Shown: positions 11,815 to 22,322 of the stretch, piece after piece | Layout: every line of letters starts with the position of its first letter | Numbering within the stretch: position 1 is the stretch's first letter | Assembly: GCA_026874595.1 (NCBI GenBank) | Contig: CM049310.1 | Span: 52,158,558-52,222,557 of the forward strand | DNA: 64,000 bases | Direction: 5' to 3' | Source of the DNA: Sipunculus nudus | Taxonomy: Eukaryota > Annelida > Sipuncula > Golfingiida > Sipunculidae | Program-made: the position numbers and the translations under genes | The notes under the pieces: generated by a model | Seen by the model: only the letters and a program-made list of their open reading frames with translations | The model's database searches: none | What the model was told of the DNA's origin: nothing

Positions 11815-11977
11815 CAGTGGAACCTCTCCTTACGGGCACTTCTGTCCTAAGGGCACCTCCTACTTACGTCCACTTGAAGGCAGGTCCCGATATCTGTAAC
11901 CTCCCTACTAAGGGTACCTCTGTATTGCGAGGAAAATGTCCGGTCACGTCAGTGTCTGTAATTCGGATGTTCCACTG
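11815..11977. mobile_element. pogo-like MITE, copy 1
   Basis: A 163-bp unit begins CAGTGGAACCTCTCC and ends GTTCCACTG, giving a 9-bp perfect terminal inverted repeat. Internally it repeats GGGCACCTCY-type words, which also occur in the copies at 18852 and 19284. CAGTG termini with AACCTC are characteristic of pogo/Tigger-type Tc1-mariner relatives. The expected TA flanks are not preserved. It has no coding capacity. Confidence 0.55.
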
Positions 11978-14599
11978 AACAACATTTCTTGCAATGGGTA
12001 CACACAAGTAGAGAATTCCAGCGCAAACATCGGACGAGCCTATCATGTCAGACTTTGCCCAAATTCCTTTTCTAAACGGTTCTTAATTATAATTCAGCTT
12101 TAGTGGTGTATCTAGTTTAAAGGTTTTTATTTAGGTTATCTATAGTCCCGGTTGAAAGTATCGTTCCATTGTGTTGGAAATGTATAGCGATGTTGGTTAC
12201 TAGCTGGAACTAGCCATGTGAATATTTAGGGAGATGTATTTGAGATGTATTCACCATCACTGCATATAGGAACACTTTCATGTGGATATATCAATTATAT
12301 TTTACAAAAGGGTCTTATATGCCATATTTTAGTTAGAGGTTTTATAATTCATACATGATTTCGTTTTAAGAAGAAGCATCTTATACTCAAATTATCTCAT
12401 GGTTTTGGTAACTAAACAAACATATAACATTTGTTTTTCTAGCCTATATGAATGAAAATGAAATTCATATGGCAGGAATAGGTTTCCTTTTGATATTGGA
12501 TATTTCAATGGTAACACTAATCAACTTCATTACCAGACTCTGTTACCTATAATAAGACCTATATATCTACAGAAATTTCCATGAAATCTTGCAATTTTCG
12601 TTTTTGCTTTAAACAGCTCGGGTGTGTGCCTCTTTGGTTCCTAGAAATGTGTTAGATATGGCAGTATCTGCATTAAATGAAGCAAATATAATGTCACATG
12701 GAAAAAGTCTTCTCGATAATTACGGTATATAATGACTTCTTGATCAGAGTAAAGTGTGTTAATACATGTTAAAAGTAATTATCGTGACTGGCATAGCCTC
12801 GCTTTGAAGTTGATTCATGTTCATCTTGTGCATACTTAGTTTCTTACGCCCTGTGCGCAGCTACTGTACCGCATGATTTGATATATACGTTAGTTCACAA
12901 CATGGAAAACGATGCCTTGTTCTCTCGCGATCTAGCCATATGAGGTTGTGCGGTGGATATCACAGCGGTGTCGTTTATCACCGGACAAGCTGAGGCTGAT
13001 ATCACTCCAAGGTACACATGTTACACCCCTCACTGGTGCCATTGCCCGCTAATGATACAACCATCCATCACAGTTGACAATCTCAAAAACCGTTGAAGCC
13101 CTGTATCTCAAGACGCATCTGGTTTGGTAAACGCCGTACGTAGGCTATCGTCCCCTAACTGTTTGACAAAGATCTTGTCAGGCCCTGGGACACAAGCTTT
13201 TCTCTTCATGGACGCATTAGGCGGAGATGATTGAATAACCGCGCTATTATTTTTCCATCTCGTTGATTCTAATCGGCGGATCCGTTGTCAGACTGTCAAC
13301 AAAACGTAGCCGTGATGAACAGGACCTGTACATGCTGGCGCCGAAACACCCTTTACATACCATTTTATATCCTATTAATTACACACAGGCGAGAATAAGA
13401 TCACTCTAACGGCCACTCTGAGTTTTTAGTATGAATCAAAAGAACACCGCATCAGCTGTATGATACATTCCGTAAGCCCACAAAGAGCCCTGTTAACATT
13501 ACCTTTAGTTATGCAAAACCACCCATTAACGAATATTTATATATCAAAATGGTAATGATATTCACTTAACCCTGACATAAAAAAGTAGAATAAGTTCTTT
13601 CTGGGTGCAATAGTGTGAAAAAAAAAATATAAAGCCGCTAATGAAACAGCTAATAACACAGTTTAAAAAAATGTAAGCGTGCCGTACACTCCGTAATATC
13701 AACAGGTTATTAAATCATCAAATCTATATTATTTTTCATACAAAAAACCCTTTTCATCACAATAGAACCTATGCTATGTTATATATTATAACCCCCAAAT
13801 AAGACGATGCTTGACAATAGTTACCTTTTTTAATAAGGGGACGATATATTCCTGTTATTGTAGAGGATATTGGGCAAAAATAATGTAACCTGATACAGAA
13901 TTGCTTATATTTTTCCTCGCAGACAATTTTTCCTGTAGACATTACCAATTGTAATTTCTTAAGAGTTCCGTGAGGTCTTTTTTACTCAAAAACAACCTTC
14001 TTTACACAGTGGGTTGTATATAGCTGGCTTGGAAAATATCCAAATGTTGATGTCCGGCCGACTTCTGCATGCTTGTGTCTTGATTAAAATGGAATCAGTA
14101 CTTCCACGGACAAATTTTTCATTTTCTCTTGTGATGATAATGTGATTTATGTTGGGATATTAATTTTCAGCCTGTAGACAATGAAGTGCTTTTAGGGAAA
14201 ATGCCTCCTAATTTTTTATTTAAGACAAATTGGATACATGAGCTCAGAGAGACATCTAAACGTCACGTCAAACTTGCTATAACAGGTCAGACATTATAAA
14301 CATTATAAGGCAATAATTGAATTAAAATTAATATACCGTATATTTATTAAAAACCAACAGTTGCGTAACGGTAAGGCATCTGCATCTACTCATTTATTAA
14401 AAAAAAGTCAAATCCACTTTCGAAATCGGGAAGTTCCCTACCAGGTTCATTCCCTTTATTGGTACACAAAGCATGCATATAACACTAGAGTATGAACGGC
14501 CAGAGAAATGATTACTAAGTAAAGAAAACGAATGGGGATGTTTCTATAAATGGGACACTTGGCTGACAGCATGAATTGCACCGTGGCTTTTGGTGACGT
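11978..14599. other. 2.6 kb without a recognisable gene
   Basis: The sequence is mostly AT-rich. A somewhat more balanced stretch at about 12880-13330 has no open frame of useful length on either strand. No repeat family known elsewhere in the window is seen here. Confidence 0.55.
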
Positions 14600-14700
14600 T
14601 CATCAGGGACCACTCCCCCGTGAGACCATCTATTTGTTATTGTTATATAAATCAAACAGCGCCGCCATTAACTGAGCTATTCGCAGCGCCGAACCCCAGC
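14600..14700 (-). mobile_element. possible tRNA-headed SINE remnant
   Basis: The complement of 14665-14679 reads TAGCTCAGTTAATGG, an excellent tRNA D-arm/A-box word, preceded by GCGCTGCGAA. About 30 bp further on the same strand, GTTTGATTT is a poor B box (7 of 9). The head shape suggests a tRNA-derived SINE or tRNA pseudogene distinct from the 4350 family. There is no second copy in the window to confirm it. Confidence 0.3.
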
Positions 14701-14787
14701 TCAGTCCTCCAGCTGCCGTGATCCGCAATATAATATAGTTAATGGCAGGCTACAGGCCTGTTGCTACATGCGATCATCTCATCCCAA

Positions 14788-14838
14788 TAGTCTCTCTGTC
14801 TGTCTGTCTGTCTGCCTGTCTCGCTCTCTCTCTCTCCA
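14788..14838. repeat. (CTGT)n and (CT)n microsatellite
   Basis: TCTCTCTGTCTGTCTGTC passes into CTCTCTCTCTCTC, a compound simple repeat. Confidence 0.9.
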
Positions 14839-16386
14839 CAAGAGACTTAACATTCATAGTAGGAATTTGTTATTTGACAACCAGATGATTGGCCACATAC
14901 AGGTGAAGACTAATTTAGGTTATTCAAGAGAAGAATTAGATTTCTGAAGAATTGATTTGGCCAATTTTATTCACAATTTGAATTTTGAGGCGTACATATG
15001 TGTAATTTTCCGTTTCGAAGTCGCACAAACATAAGCTATTCACCGATTTCCCTAACCCTAAATCTGAGGAAAATTTGACCTTTGATATTAAGGACAAAGT
15101 CTCCAGTTTGATAGCCTGAGTAGGGTAGGAACAGCTTGTGTATTTAAAATAGAGAAAATTATGCATACCTCAAAGTTCCCTAACAAGCCTATATTTTGAC
15201 GAATTTGACCGTAAAGATTTCGAACTCAACTGCGATCTATATAGAAACAAATCTGTGTATCAAGTGTGAGGATCAGATATGCAATACTTTTTTAATATTA
15301 TAAATATATGGTGTGTAAAAGAAATCGATAACACCCCCTTTGGCATAGGGCCAAGAATCAAACCAACGAGAACTTATGTCGCATGTTTAAAATTTGGACT
15401 GGATGCAAAATGCAATACCACGCGCTCTCATTGGTCTGATAACAATTCTTTGCTTTTGTGCCCACCCTGGTGTTCGAACTAAGAGGACCTTGATATACAA
15501 AGCAGCGGTTACACGAAAGGATGTCTCAGACCTGCAGCTAATAACTGCGTCGGACTAATCAGTTGATCTGAAAATTGCCCCCACCCCCTATCTCTCTCTC
15601 TCTCCCTCCTTCCCTCCCTCTCCCGTCTCTCTCTTATGTTCCGCTCATATTCCTCTCGAGGACTGTGGGGGCGTAAATATTTTTCTCTATTTCTGTGACA
15701 CTTCCGGCCGTCAGAATCATGTGGTCTGACCACCAGCAGCTTCTAGCCTTTAAATAGTATCACACCCCAAGGTTATCGTCCGCATGCAGGAAGCGCCTAC
15801 TATAAATGCGTAGGAGACGAGGCCCCCCAGTGTGCTCAAGTCAGCCAGGATGTATCATCAAGTATACATCAGCATGAAATGAGAGTACAATAATGAAGTT
15901 TCATCTCAGTCACCCATAACCACCTGTACCTCCATTAATTAATAGATTTTGAGAGTATTGCCTCCACCAGCAGGGTGTGCATGCATTCCTGTACGTGTGT
16001 GTATAATGAATGGAATCCCATGAAATTTCCAGGACACCTTGAAATTGGACAATGAAGTATTTATAAGATATTGAAGTGGATCCGGCTGATCCAGGAGTGA
16101 CCTCCAGGAATATTTACAAACGTGCAATAATTTATGCCCGATTGAGCACCGGAATATGGGCAGAATACGTGAAGGCTAAAATTTGGAGAACATAAGCACC
16201 AAGGAACCTTGGAGTTACGGCCATTAATTGAATGAAATTGCTGTTCGTTTCTTTTTGAAGTTATAACAATTGATTATCCCTCATCATATGTATGAGGTTA
16301 CAAATCAAGCAACTTCCCACACTGAGCTCTATTTGTTCACTGAATATTTTCATGTTATTTAGAAATGAATTAAGCACCACAGTCCT
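14839..16386. other. spacer with polypyrimidine tract
   Basis: A CT-rich tract lies at about 15590-15640. The minus-strand frame 15509-15733 that reads through it is an RE-repeat artefact. Plus-strand frame 15279-15482 has no motif. Nothing else is recognised. Confidence 0.5.
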
Positions 16387-16560
16387 CATGCTCCGCCCCA
16401 TTAACCTAATTATGCTGATGAACCTCAAAACACTTCTGCGCACAAGGATTTCCATCCCTATTGTATCGAGAGATGTTAATAAGACAATAATGACGTCATA
16501 TAGAGGTCACAAAGGTTGGTCGCATAAGACATCTCATTGACTGACGCCATCGGCTGGAGT
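16387..16560 (+). repeat. dispersed repeat shared with the 55.4-kb element
   Basis: This segment aligns in the same orientation with 55646-55815, the interior of the hAT-like element. Shared words occur in order: ATGCTCCGCCC, TTAAC, ATTTCCATCCC against ACTTCCATCCC, CGAGAG, ATAATGACGTCA, ATTGACT and ACGYCATC. Homology covers the internal core only. I did not find the 150-bp terminal inverted repeats around this copy, so it is either a decayed deletion derivative or the source sequence captured by the element. Confidence 0.6.
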
Positions 16561-16749
16561 CGCTATATCTCTGTTTTTCAGTGATGAATATTTCACAATC
16601 ATTAGGCGTTTTCGTGTAGCACTGTCAGACAGTGAAGCACATTTTGTATTCGATTGGCAGGGAGAAGCATCTCCGTAGAGCGCTGTACTTCTCGAAAGTT
16701 TAGAATGTTGGAACATGCACCAATGAACCTCGAAGCATGGGCCAAAAGG

Positions 16750-16866
16750 TGAATGAAAACAATTTGGGAATGCAGATTTCTAGTATAAACGTGAATGAAA
16801 ACAGGTTGGGAATGTAGATTTCTAGTATAAACGTGGATGAAAACAGGTTGGGAATGCAGATTTGAA

Positions 16867-16868
<2 letters not shown>
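16750..16868 (+). repeat. 42-bp tandem repeat, about three copies
   Basis: The unit GTGAATGAAAACARGTTGGG followed by AATGCAGATTTCTAGTATAA is repeated almost without change. The last copy runs directly into the (TA)n tract at 16869. Confidence 0.9.

Positions 16869-16934
<66 letters not shown>
16869..16934. repeat. (TA)n microsatellite
   Basis: A pure TA run of about 33 units immediately follows the 42-bp tandem repeat. Confidence 0.97.
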
Positions 16935-16936
<2 letters not shown>

Positions 16937-18851
16937 CTTGATTTAATGCGTGCTTTAATAGCCCTCAGGGCTGCTGATGCGTTTCTTCGTGGCTTTCATT
17001 AGCGCCAAACAGAACAAATGTAACCTGGTCGGTTGTTTGCAATTGTGCGGTAGTTGAAAAGTCACTATAATAGTCCGTTCTACTACCCATCATATATCCA
17101 CATCCAAGGAAGTTCAACAATGGCCACTTGTTAGGGTCGTCATGAACCACGGAGATATATTAGACATGTCAACCAGGCCGTAAAGTGAATAATATTTATA
17201 TCATAAGCAGACAAGGTTCCAAAAATTACGCTTTCTGCAATTGGATCAAATTTTGTTTGGCAAGTTTATTGTTAGGTCAATTGCACATAATATTTACATC
17301 CGCATGTGTCCAGAGGGTTACATATGAACGGAATATGTTGCAAATACTTTTAAAATACTTTATTATTTATGTTAATGAACGCTTTTCTGCACGCCCTAAC
17401 AATTTCAGGAAAAGACAACTTTGGATAAATTATTTCACGAGTTTCAATCGGACAATTTGTCTTTAAACAAAATATAACGGAGACTGAACAATCCAGGCCA
17501 AGCACTGGTAAGAATAGTAATTCCTTAAAACACCAGATGGCGCTTTCGTTTGACGGGTTGTATCTATATTTTTTCGTCGTCTTATTACGTTAATCATGTG
17601 ATATTTAAAATAAGGCTTTAATATTCCCCTTAGGCATGCAACTCCACTCGAAGCAATATAACGTTTCACCATTAATTAAGAATAATAATAAAAAAATAAT
17701 AATAACCTTTAAAAGCAATCGTGAAAACTGTCCAGATTTAAATGTATTGCGTGTCAAACAGGTTGTAATGTTCAAGGTTCACAGGCTGGAAAATTGACGA
17801 CTGTCGAAATATAATTAAAATCATCAACCTTTCTAAACCCATGATTATTAATCAAACAGACTGGTCCGTTCTCACGCAATGGCAGAATTAAGTTAGCTGG
17901 TGCAAATCAATGAACTACTAGTTTTTCTAAACAAGGCTATCTATATTACCACATGTAATTTATCATTAAATGACAACTTATAGGATCTGCAGAAAATGGA
18001 AATTAAGTCAAATTTCAATGCATTTGCTCGAGTTAGTTCGTGCAAGTAGCGCTGGCATTAATAAAAGTTCTCCCTGATATATTAATATTTCTATAACTCT
18101 GACGCAAAGGAGGCAAGAACCAAACAATAATACAAGACTTGATACAAACAGGTATCTAAGGACTGAGAATTAGAATTAAAGGTGTGCATTAAAGTATAGC
18201 CGTGACGACACGACACAGTAGGTACATCTAAATATTGGGCTGGTAATTCTAACTTGAGTCATGATACAAGCGATATCGAGGAATGCATCGTAGTGGTCTT
18301 TCGACATGTTGCATCCATATCATGGTAAACAGCCCATAATCTTAACATTAGGCTACGAATGATGAATTAACACAAAAGAATACATGTGAACTCACAACCC
18401 AAACTGAAACTACATCTCTATAGTGATGAGTCATTTCCTGTATCGCGTACAAGTTGGTTGTGTCCGGTAACCATGCGTGCCAAGCATGTATTCAAGCCTT
18501 CAGAAATTCAACAAACATGTGGAGGGGTTTACCAATAAGCTGAGTTAAAAAAATATTTTTTCTCGCTCATGTCAGGTGTTATAAATATACTGAAAATGCT
18601 AACGATTGGTCTAGTTTATGTCGAGTGACAGCGTACTTGTAGGCCATGAGGCATTGTAAAAAATGACGAAAATATTTGCATCCTTATAGATTCTTTAAGT
18701 GCGTTCCTCGCTGAAAGATGTAACGGCACTCTGACAGCCAGTACGTTGGTGGAATATACTCTATAATTAATAACAATAACTGTGGGCCGAAATGGCGCTC
18801 GTTAATAAAAATGTTATGAGAAAATATATTATGTTTAATTGCAAATAACTA
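16935..18851. other. 1.9 kb AT-rich DNA, no gene called
   Basis: The minus-strand frame 16965-17150 has a balanced composition but no splice-like borders or motif. Near 17530 the sequence CACCAGATGGCGC is a good match to an animal CTCF core. No transposon end was recognised. Confidence 0.45.
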
Positions 18852-19042
18852 ATGTGGAACCTCTCCTAGTGGGTACCTCCTTAAAGCGGGCACCTCTATA
18901 TAGTGTGCAGATTTTAGCAGTCCCACTCTTTCCCCTTTATATGTTTGTGGTTATGCCCTCCATATTGACGGCACGTCTATATATAATATAAAGTGAGTTT
19001 TTGTCCAGTCCCAAGAGTGCCTACATTATAGAGGCTTCATTG
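18852..19042. mobile_element. pogo-like MITE, copy 2
   Basis: It begins GTGGAACCTCTCCTAGTGGG and ends with the near-complement AGGCTTCATTG. The interior carries GGGTACCTCCTTAAAGCGGG and GGGCACCTCTATA words, as in the copies at 11815 and 19284. The termini are more eroded than in copy 1. Confidence 0.5.
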
Positions 19043-19283
19043 TTTACACCACATCAGCAGTGAGGTGTGTCTTGACAAAGTTTCGGCTCCCCAGGATGTA
19101 ATTTTAAGCACTGTTACTATTGTCAAATTTATATCAAGAGCGAATATTCGCTATATAAGTTAAGTTATATTAAAAAAACTCGCTAAATTTCCTAGTTGAT
19201 ATTGCGAGTTAGGTACAGGCGAACATTTCATACAGGATGAAAATGAGCTTGAATACACATGTAATATTGGTTATGGTTAAATA

Positions 19284-19466
19284 CAATGAAAACTCCAGTA
19301 GTGGACACCTCCATAAAATTGACATCTCTATAAATGGGCATTCTTGACAATCCCATTTTTTTCTCCTTATTGTTCGTTGCGCTCTTGACCTCACTAGAGT
19401 GGGCACCTCGATAAATCGGACAGTTTGCCAAGTCCAAAGGGTGGCCAAATTATTCAGGTTCCACGG
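19284..19466. mobile_element. pogo-like MITE, copy 3
   Basis: It begins CAATGAAAACTCCAGTAG and ends AGGTTCCACGG, approximate inverted termini of the same family. Internal GGACACCTCCATAAA and GGGCACCTCGATAAA words match copy 2, which lies only about 240 bp upstream. Two related elements this close suggest local hopping or an older duplication. Confidence 0.5.
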
Positions 19467-19500
19467 CTTATTAAACTAATAAAGTCTGATTGCATTTTAA

Positions 19501-19824
19501 TTATACAACTTTTCTCTTTCGTCCATTGAGGGTCCTTTCATAAAGTTGATCAAATTCATTCAGAAAGATCTGGGAGACATTGTTTAGACCGGTAAACACA
19601 CAAACCGCGCTGATTACATAACCTGTCACCTTCGTTTCCGGAGGTAACGATAAAATGGGTGTGAGAAAGAAGGTCAAAGAAACAAAACCAAGAAGACGCA
19701 GAGGTGTTATTGTAAGATAACCCGATAAAAACGTATACTTATTGTACGAAGCTGACGGATGACACCGGGGTGTGGTGTGAACCTTCAAATCGACAAATAA
19801 CGATGAGTGATCAGTAGGAAGCAT
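19501..19824 (-). CDS. unassigned 107-codon frame with two hydrophobic segments
   Basis: This minus-strand frame starts at an ATG (complement of 19822-19824) and runs 107 codons. It has two membrane-like segments, around residues 37-60 (LTITPLRLLGFVSLTFF region) and 66-88 (VTGYVISAVCVFTGL region). It ends in a basic tail, GRKRKVV. The amino-acid mix looks more protein-like than most frames in the window. It could be a small membrane protein, one exon of a larger transporter or receptor, or chance. No family motif is recognised, and a plus-strand 54-codon frame starts beside it at 19823. It lies between a pogo-like MITE and the 20-kb duplication. Confidence 0.25.
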   Translation of the reverse strand: MLPTDHSSLFVDLKVHTTPRCHPSASYNKYTFLSGYLTITPLRLLGFVSLTFFLTPILSLPPETKVTGYVISAVCVFTGLNNVSQIFLNEFDQLYERTLNGRKRKVV

Positions 19825-20093
19825 GCAGAGGGGGAGAACCTCGGTGAGCTGGTGGATTCTTGGGGCGATTACAGGACAACTACAGATATCTGTTGGGCTT
19901 CAGTACGGAGTAAGGCCACGCCAAGAAAAAATTGTTCTACAGATCGAGAGAATAAGAAAAATTTTTACCGGTCGTGACAATTCGTGAGATTTTGTAAGCT
20001 TGTAAGGATATATATGTATAAGGTCACTTCATTTCTTTTAATAATCCATATAATCAACAATTTTCAATATCTTCAATAATTCTTTTAATACAG

Positions 20094-20258
20094 GAAAGAG
20101 AACATGTTATTTTAAGAAAGTGGAAAAATAAATATGTAAGGGTTCGATATATGCGCGGGCATACGATACTAGAGTACTTCGAGGACAACCTAGCTATAGG
20201 CGAAAATACATTTGCTTGTAGAGAGAGTTTGGCGGCAACGGGATGTGTATCGGCTTAA
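20094..20258 (+). CDS. candidate terminal exon, copy 1
   Basis: A pyrimidine-containing stretch ending TTAATACAG precedes 20094, giving a plausible 3' splice site. The frame from there is open for 54 codons (ERE...GCVSA) and ends at TAA 20256-20258. That stop overlaps an AATAAA signal at 20257-20262, which is what a last exon with a very short 3' UTR would look like. The segment RKWKNKYVRVRYMRG followed by TILEYFED has the order of basic W-x-K/R strand, then L-x-Y-x-E/D, seen in the early strands of PH-type domains such as those of DOK/IRS adaptors. That is a resemblance only. No upstream partner exon could be established in the 200 bp before it. It may be a decayed exon fragment. Confidence 0.3.
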   Translation, partial: EREHVILRKWKNKYVRVRYMRGHTILEYFEDNLAIGENTFACRESLAATGCVSA

Positions 20259-20435
20259 TAAAAACCGGAATAACGCTTTTTAGGGACCAAGCATCCGAGA
20301 GCCTACACCTCAATTGAAAAAAAATATCTGCGAAAACAGGTAATTTTTACCGAGGCCTATCCTCGCCTGTAGATGTAAACCTGGTTGTGATCTGGTCAAA
20401 ATGAGGCCTGGACTATAGGCAGATTTATAGGCAGA

Positions 20436-21058
20436 ATGACATATCTTGGATCACCATTAGTTTGGTATTATTTTAAACGATGTCACTTAAAGGCCAAATA
20501 CAAAAGCCGAGGCAGAGTATGGCCTAATGATAAGAAACCATGTCTATATCGGTTTGAATATTGGATACATATCCAAAAGCCCCGGGTTCAGGAATCTTGG
20601 TCAGCAACAATCTGGCTAAGGACTCTGTAAGGATCATGTGTCGTTGAGTGCTGTAACCCAGGTTAAAGCCAGTGGGGATAGAGGGGAAAAATATGGTGAT
20701 AGTCGACCTGAAAGCTTTCTCCTCGACTTTAGGTCAATTAGAAATCATGGCCTTTCTAAATCCAACCCAAGAAGAATATTAACATGACTTGCCGAAGTAT
20801 AGAATCAATCAAACTGGAAAATCGACACTAACTGATGGTGTTGACGATGATGATATTAATATTTCTTCCTTTAAAATTATAATCAGATTTGCAAAAAAAA
20901 AACATGTTTTATTATCTAATACTTATAAAAGGAATTCGCTTCACGTTTGTGCGCAATGTTCTCTAAAACCGCGTTGTGTACAATATTGTGCCACACATCA
21001 TTTTAAAGGCTATTATCCCCGCAGTGACATAGGCGATATGAAAATAAATAATTTTTAA
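20436..21058 (+). other. two unassigned frames in duplication copy 1
   Basis: Frames 20436-20630 (64 codons) and 20789-21058 (89 codons) stay open in both copies of the tandem duplication. Because the copies are nearly identical, that adds no evidence of selection. The second has a cysteine-rich C-terminal part (CAQCSLKPRCVQYCATHH) that looks zinc-ribbon-like by spacing, but it starts at a non-ATG codon. An A-box-like word TGGCCTAATGATAAG near 20519 hints at a SINE-derived origin. I do not call either a gene. Confidence 0.2.
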
Positions 21059-21180
21059 AATACATATAATTTTGAGTGATTTTTTCGTTTTGTTTTTATC
21101 GAACACTGCCGAACGGCCTTCGGCAATCACCGGAATGCGTGCATCGTGGTCACTTAACCTCTAACACTATTGTTCATATG

Positions 21181-22322
21181 AATAATCCATATAATCAACA
21201 ATTTTCAATATCTTCAATAATTCTTTTAATACAGGAAAGAGAACATGTTATTTTAAGAAAGTGGAAAAATAAATATGTAAGGGTTCGATATATGCGCGGG
21301 CATACGATACTAGAGTACTTCGAGGACAACCTAGCTATAGGCGAAAATACATTTGCTTGTAGAGAGAGTTTGGCGGCAACGGGATGTGTATCGGCTTAAT
21401 AAAAACCGAAATAACGCTTTTTAGGGACCAAGCATCCGAGAGCCTACACCTCAATTGAAAAAAAAATATCTGCGATAACAGGTAATTTTTACCGAGGCCT
21501 ATCCTCGCCTGTAGATGTAAACCTGGTTGTGATCTGGTCAAAATGAGGCCTGGACTATAGGCAGATTTATAGGCAGAATGACATATCTTGGATCACCATT
21601 AGTTTGGTATTATTTTAAACGATGTCACTTAAAGGCCAAATACAAAAGCCGAGGCAGAGTATGGCCTAATGATAAGAAACCATGTCTATATCGGTTTGAA
21701 TATCGGATACATATCCAAAAGCCCCGGGTTCAGGAATCTTGGTCAGCAACAATCTGGCTAAGGACTCTGTAAGGATCATGTGTCGTTGAGTGCTGTAACC
21801 CAGGTTAAAGCCAGTGGGGATAGAGGGGAAAAATATGGTGATAGTCGACCTGAAAGCTTTCTCCTCGACTTTAGGTCAATTAGAAATCATGGCCTTTCTA
21901 AATCCAACCCAAGAAGAATATTAACATGACTTGCCGAAGTATAGAATCAATCAAACTGGAAAATCGACACTAACTGATGGTGTTGACGATGATGATATTA
22001 ATATTTCTTCCTTTAAAATTATAATCAGATTTGCAAAAAAAAAACATGTTTTATTATCTAATACTTATAAAAGGAATTCGCTTCACGTTTGTGCGCAATG
22101 TTCTCTAAAACCGCGTTGTGTACAATATTGTGCCACACATCATTTTAAAGGCTATTATCCCCGCAGTGACATAGGCGATATGAAAATAAATAATTTTTAA
22201 AATACATATAATTTTGAGTGATTTTTTCGTTTTGTTTTTATCGAACACAGCCGAACGGCCTTCGGCAATCACCGGAATGCGTGCATCGTGGTCACTTAAC
22301 CTCTAACACTATTGTTCATATG
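21181..22322 (+). repeat. 1.14-kb tandem duplication, second copy
   Basis: It repeats 20040-21180 head-to-tail, ending with TTGTTCATATG at 22322, after which similarity stops. One extra A near 21466 accounts for the 1142- against 1141-bp length. Confidence 0.95.
21235..21399 (+). CDS. candidate terminal exon, copy 2
   Basis: This is the exact counterpart of the 20094-20258 frame, with the same TTAATACAG border, the same 54 codons and the same stop overlapping AATAAA. No amino-acid change separates the copies. If the first copy is a functional last exon, this one would be skipped, because transcription would already have been polyadenylated; if not, both are inert. Confidence 0.25.
   Translation, partial: EREHVILRKWKNKYVRVRYMRGHTILEYFEDNLAIGENTFACRESLAATGCVSA

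Larger units (their letters stand above)
20040..21180 (+). repeat. 1.14-kb tandem duplication, first copy
   Basis: Position 20040 onward is repeated from 21181 onward with about half a dozen differences in roughly 1140 bp. These include one base added in an A run, T to C near 21703, G to A near 21409 and T to A near 22248. The junction is head-to-tail without spacer. Each copy holds a possible terminal exon, two open frames of 64 and 89 codons, and an A8-A9 run. The very high identity implies a recent event, or an assembly artefact that kept two haplotypes in series. Confidence 0.95.

Noticed and set aside
15509-15733. RERERERD-rich minus-strand frame
   Set aside because: It is the antisense translation of a polypyrimidine tract, a low-complexity artefact.
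20519-20600. tRNA-like A box and B box inside the tandem duplication
   Set aside because: The A-box word is good but the nearest B-box words are poor or at the wrong distance. No SINE body is shared with other copies.
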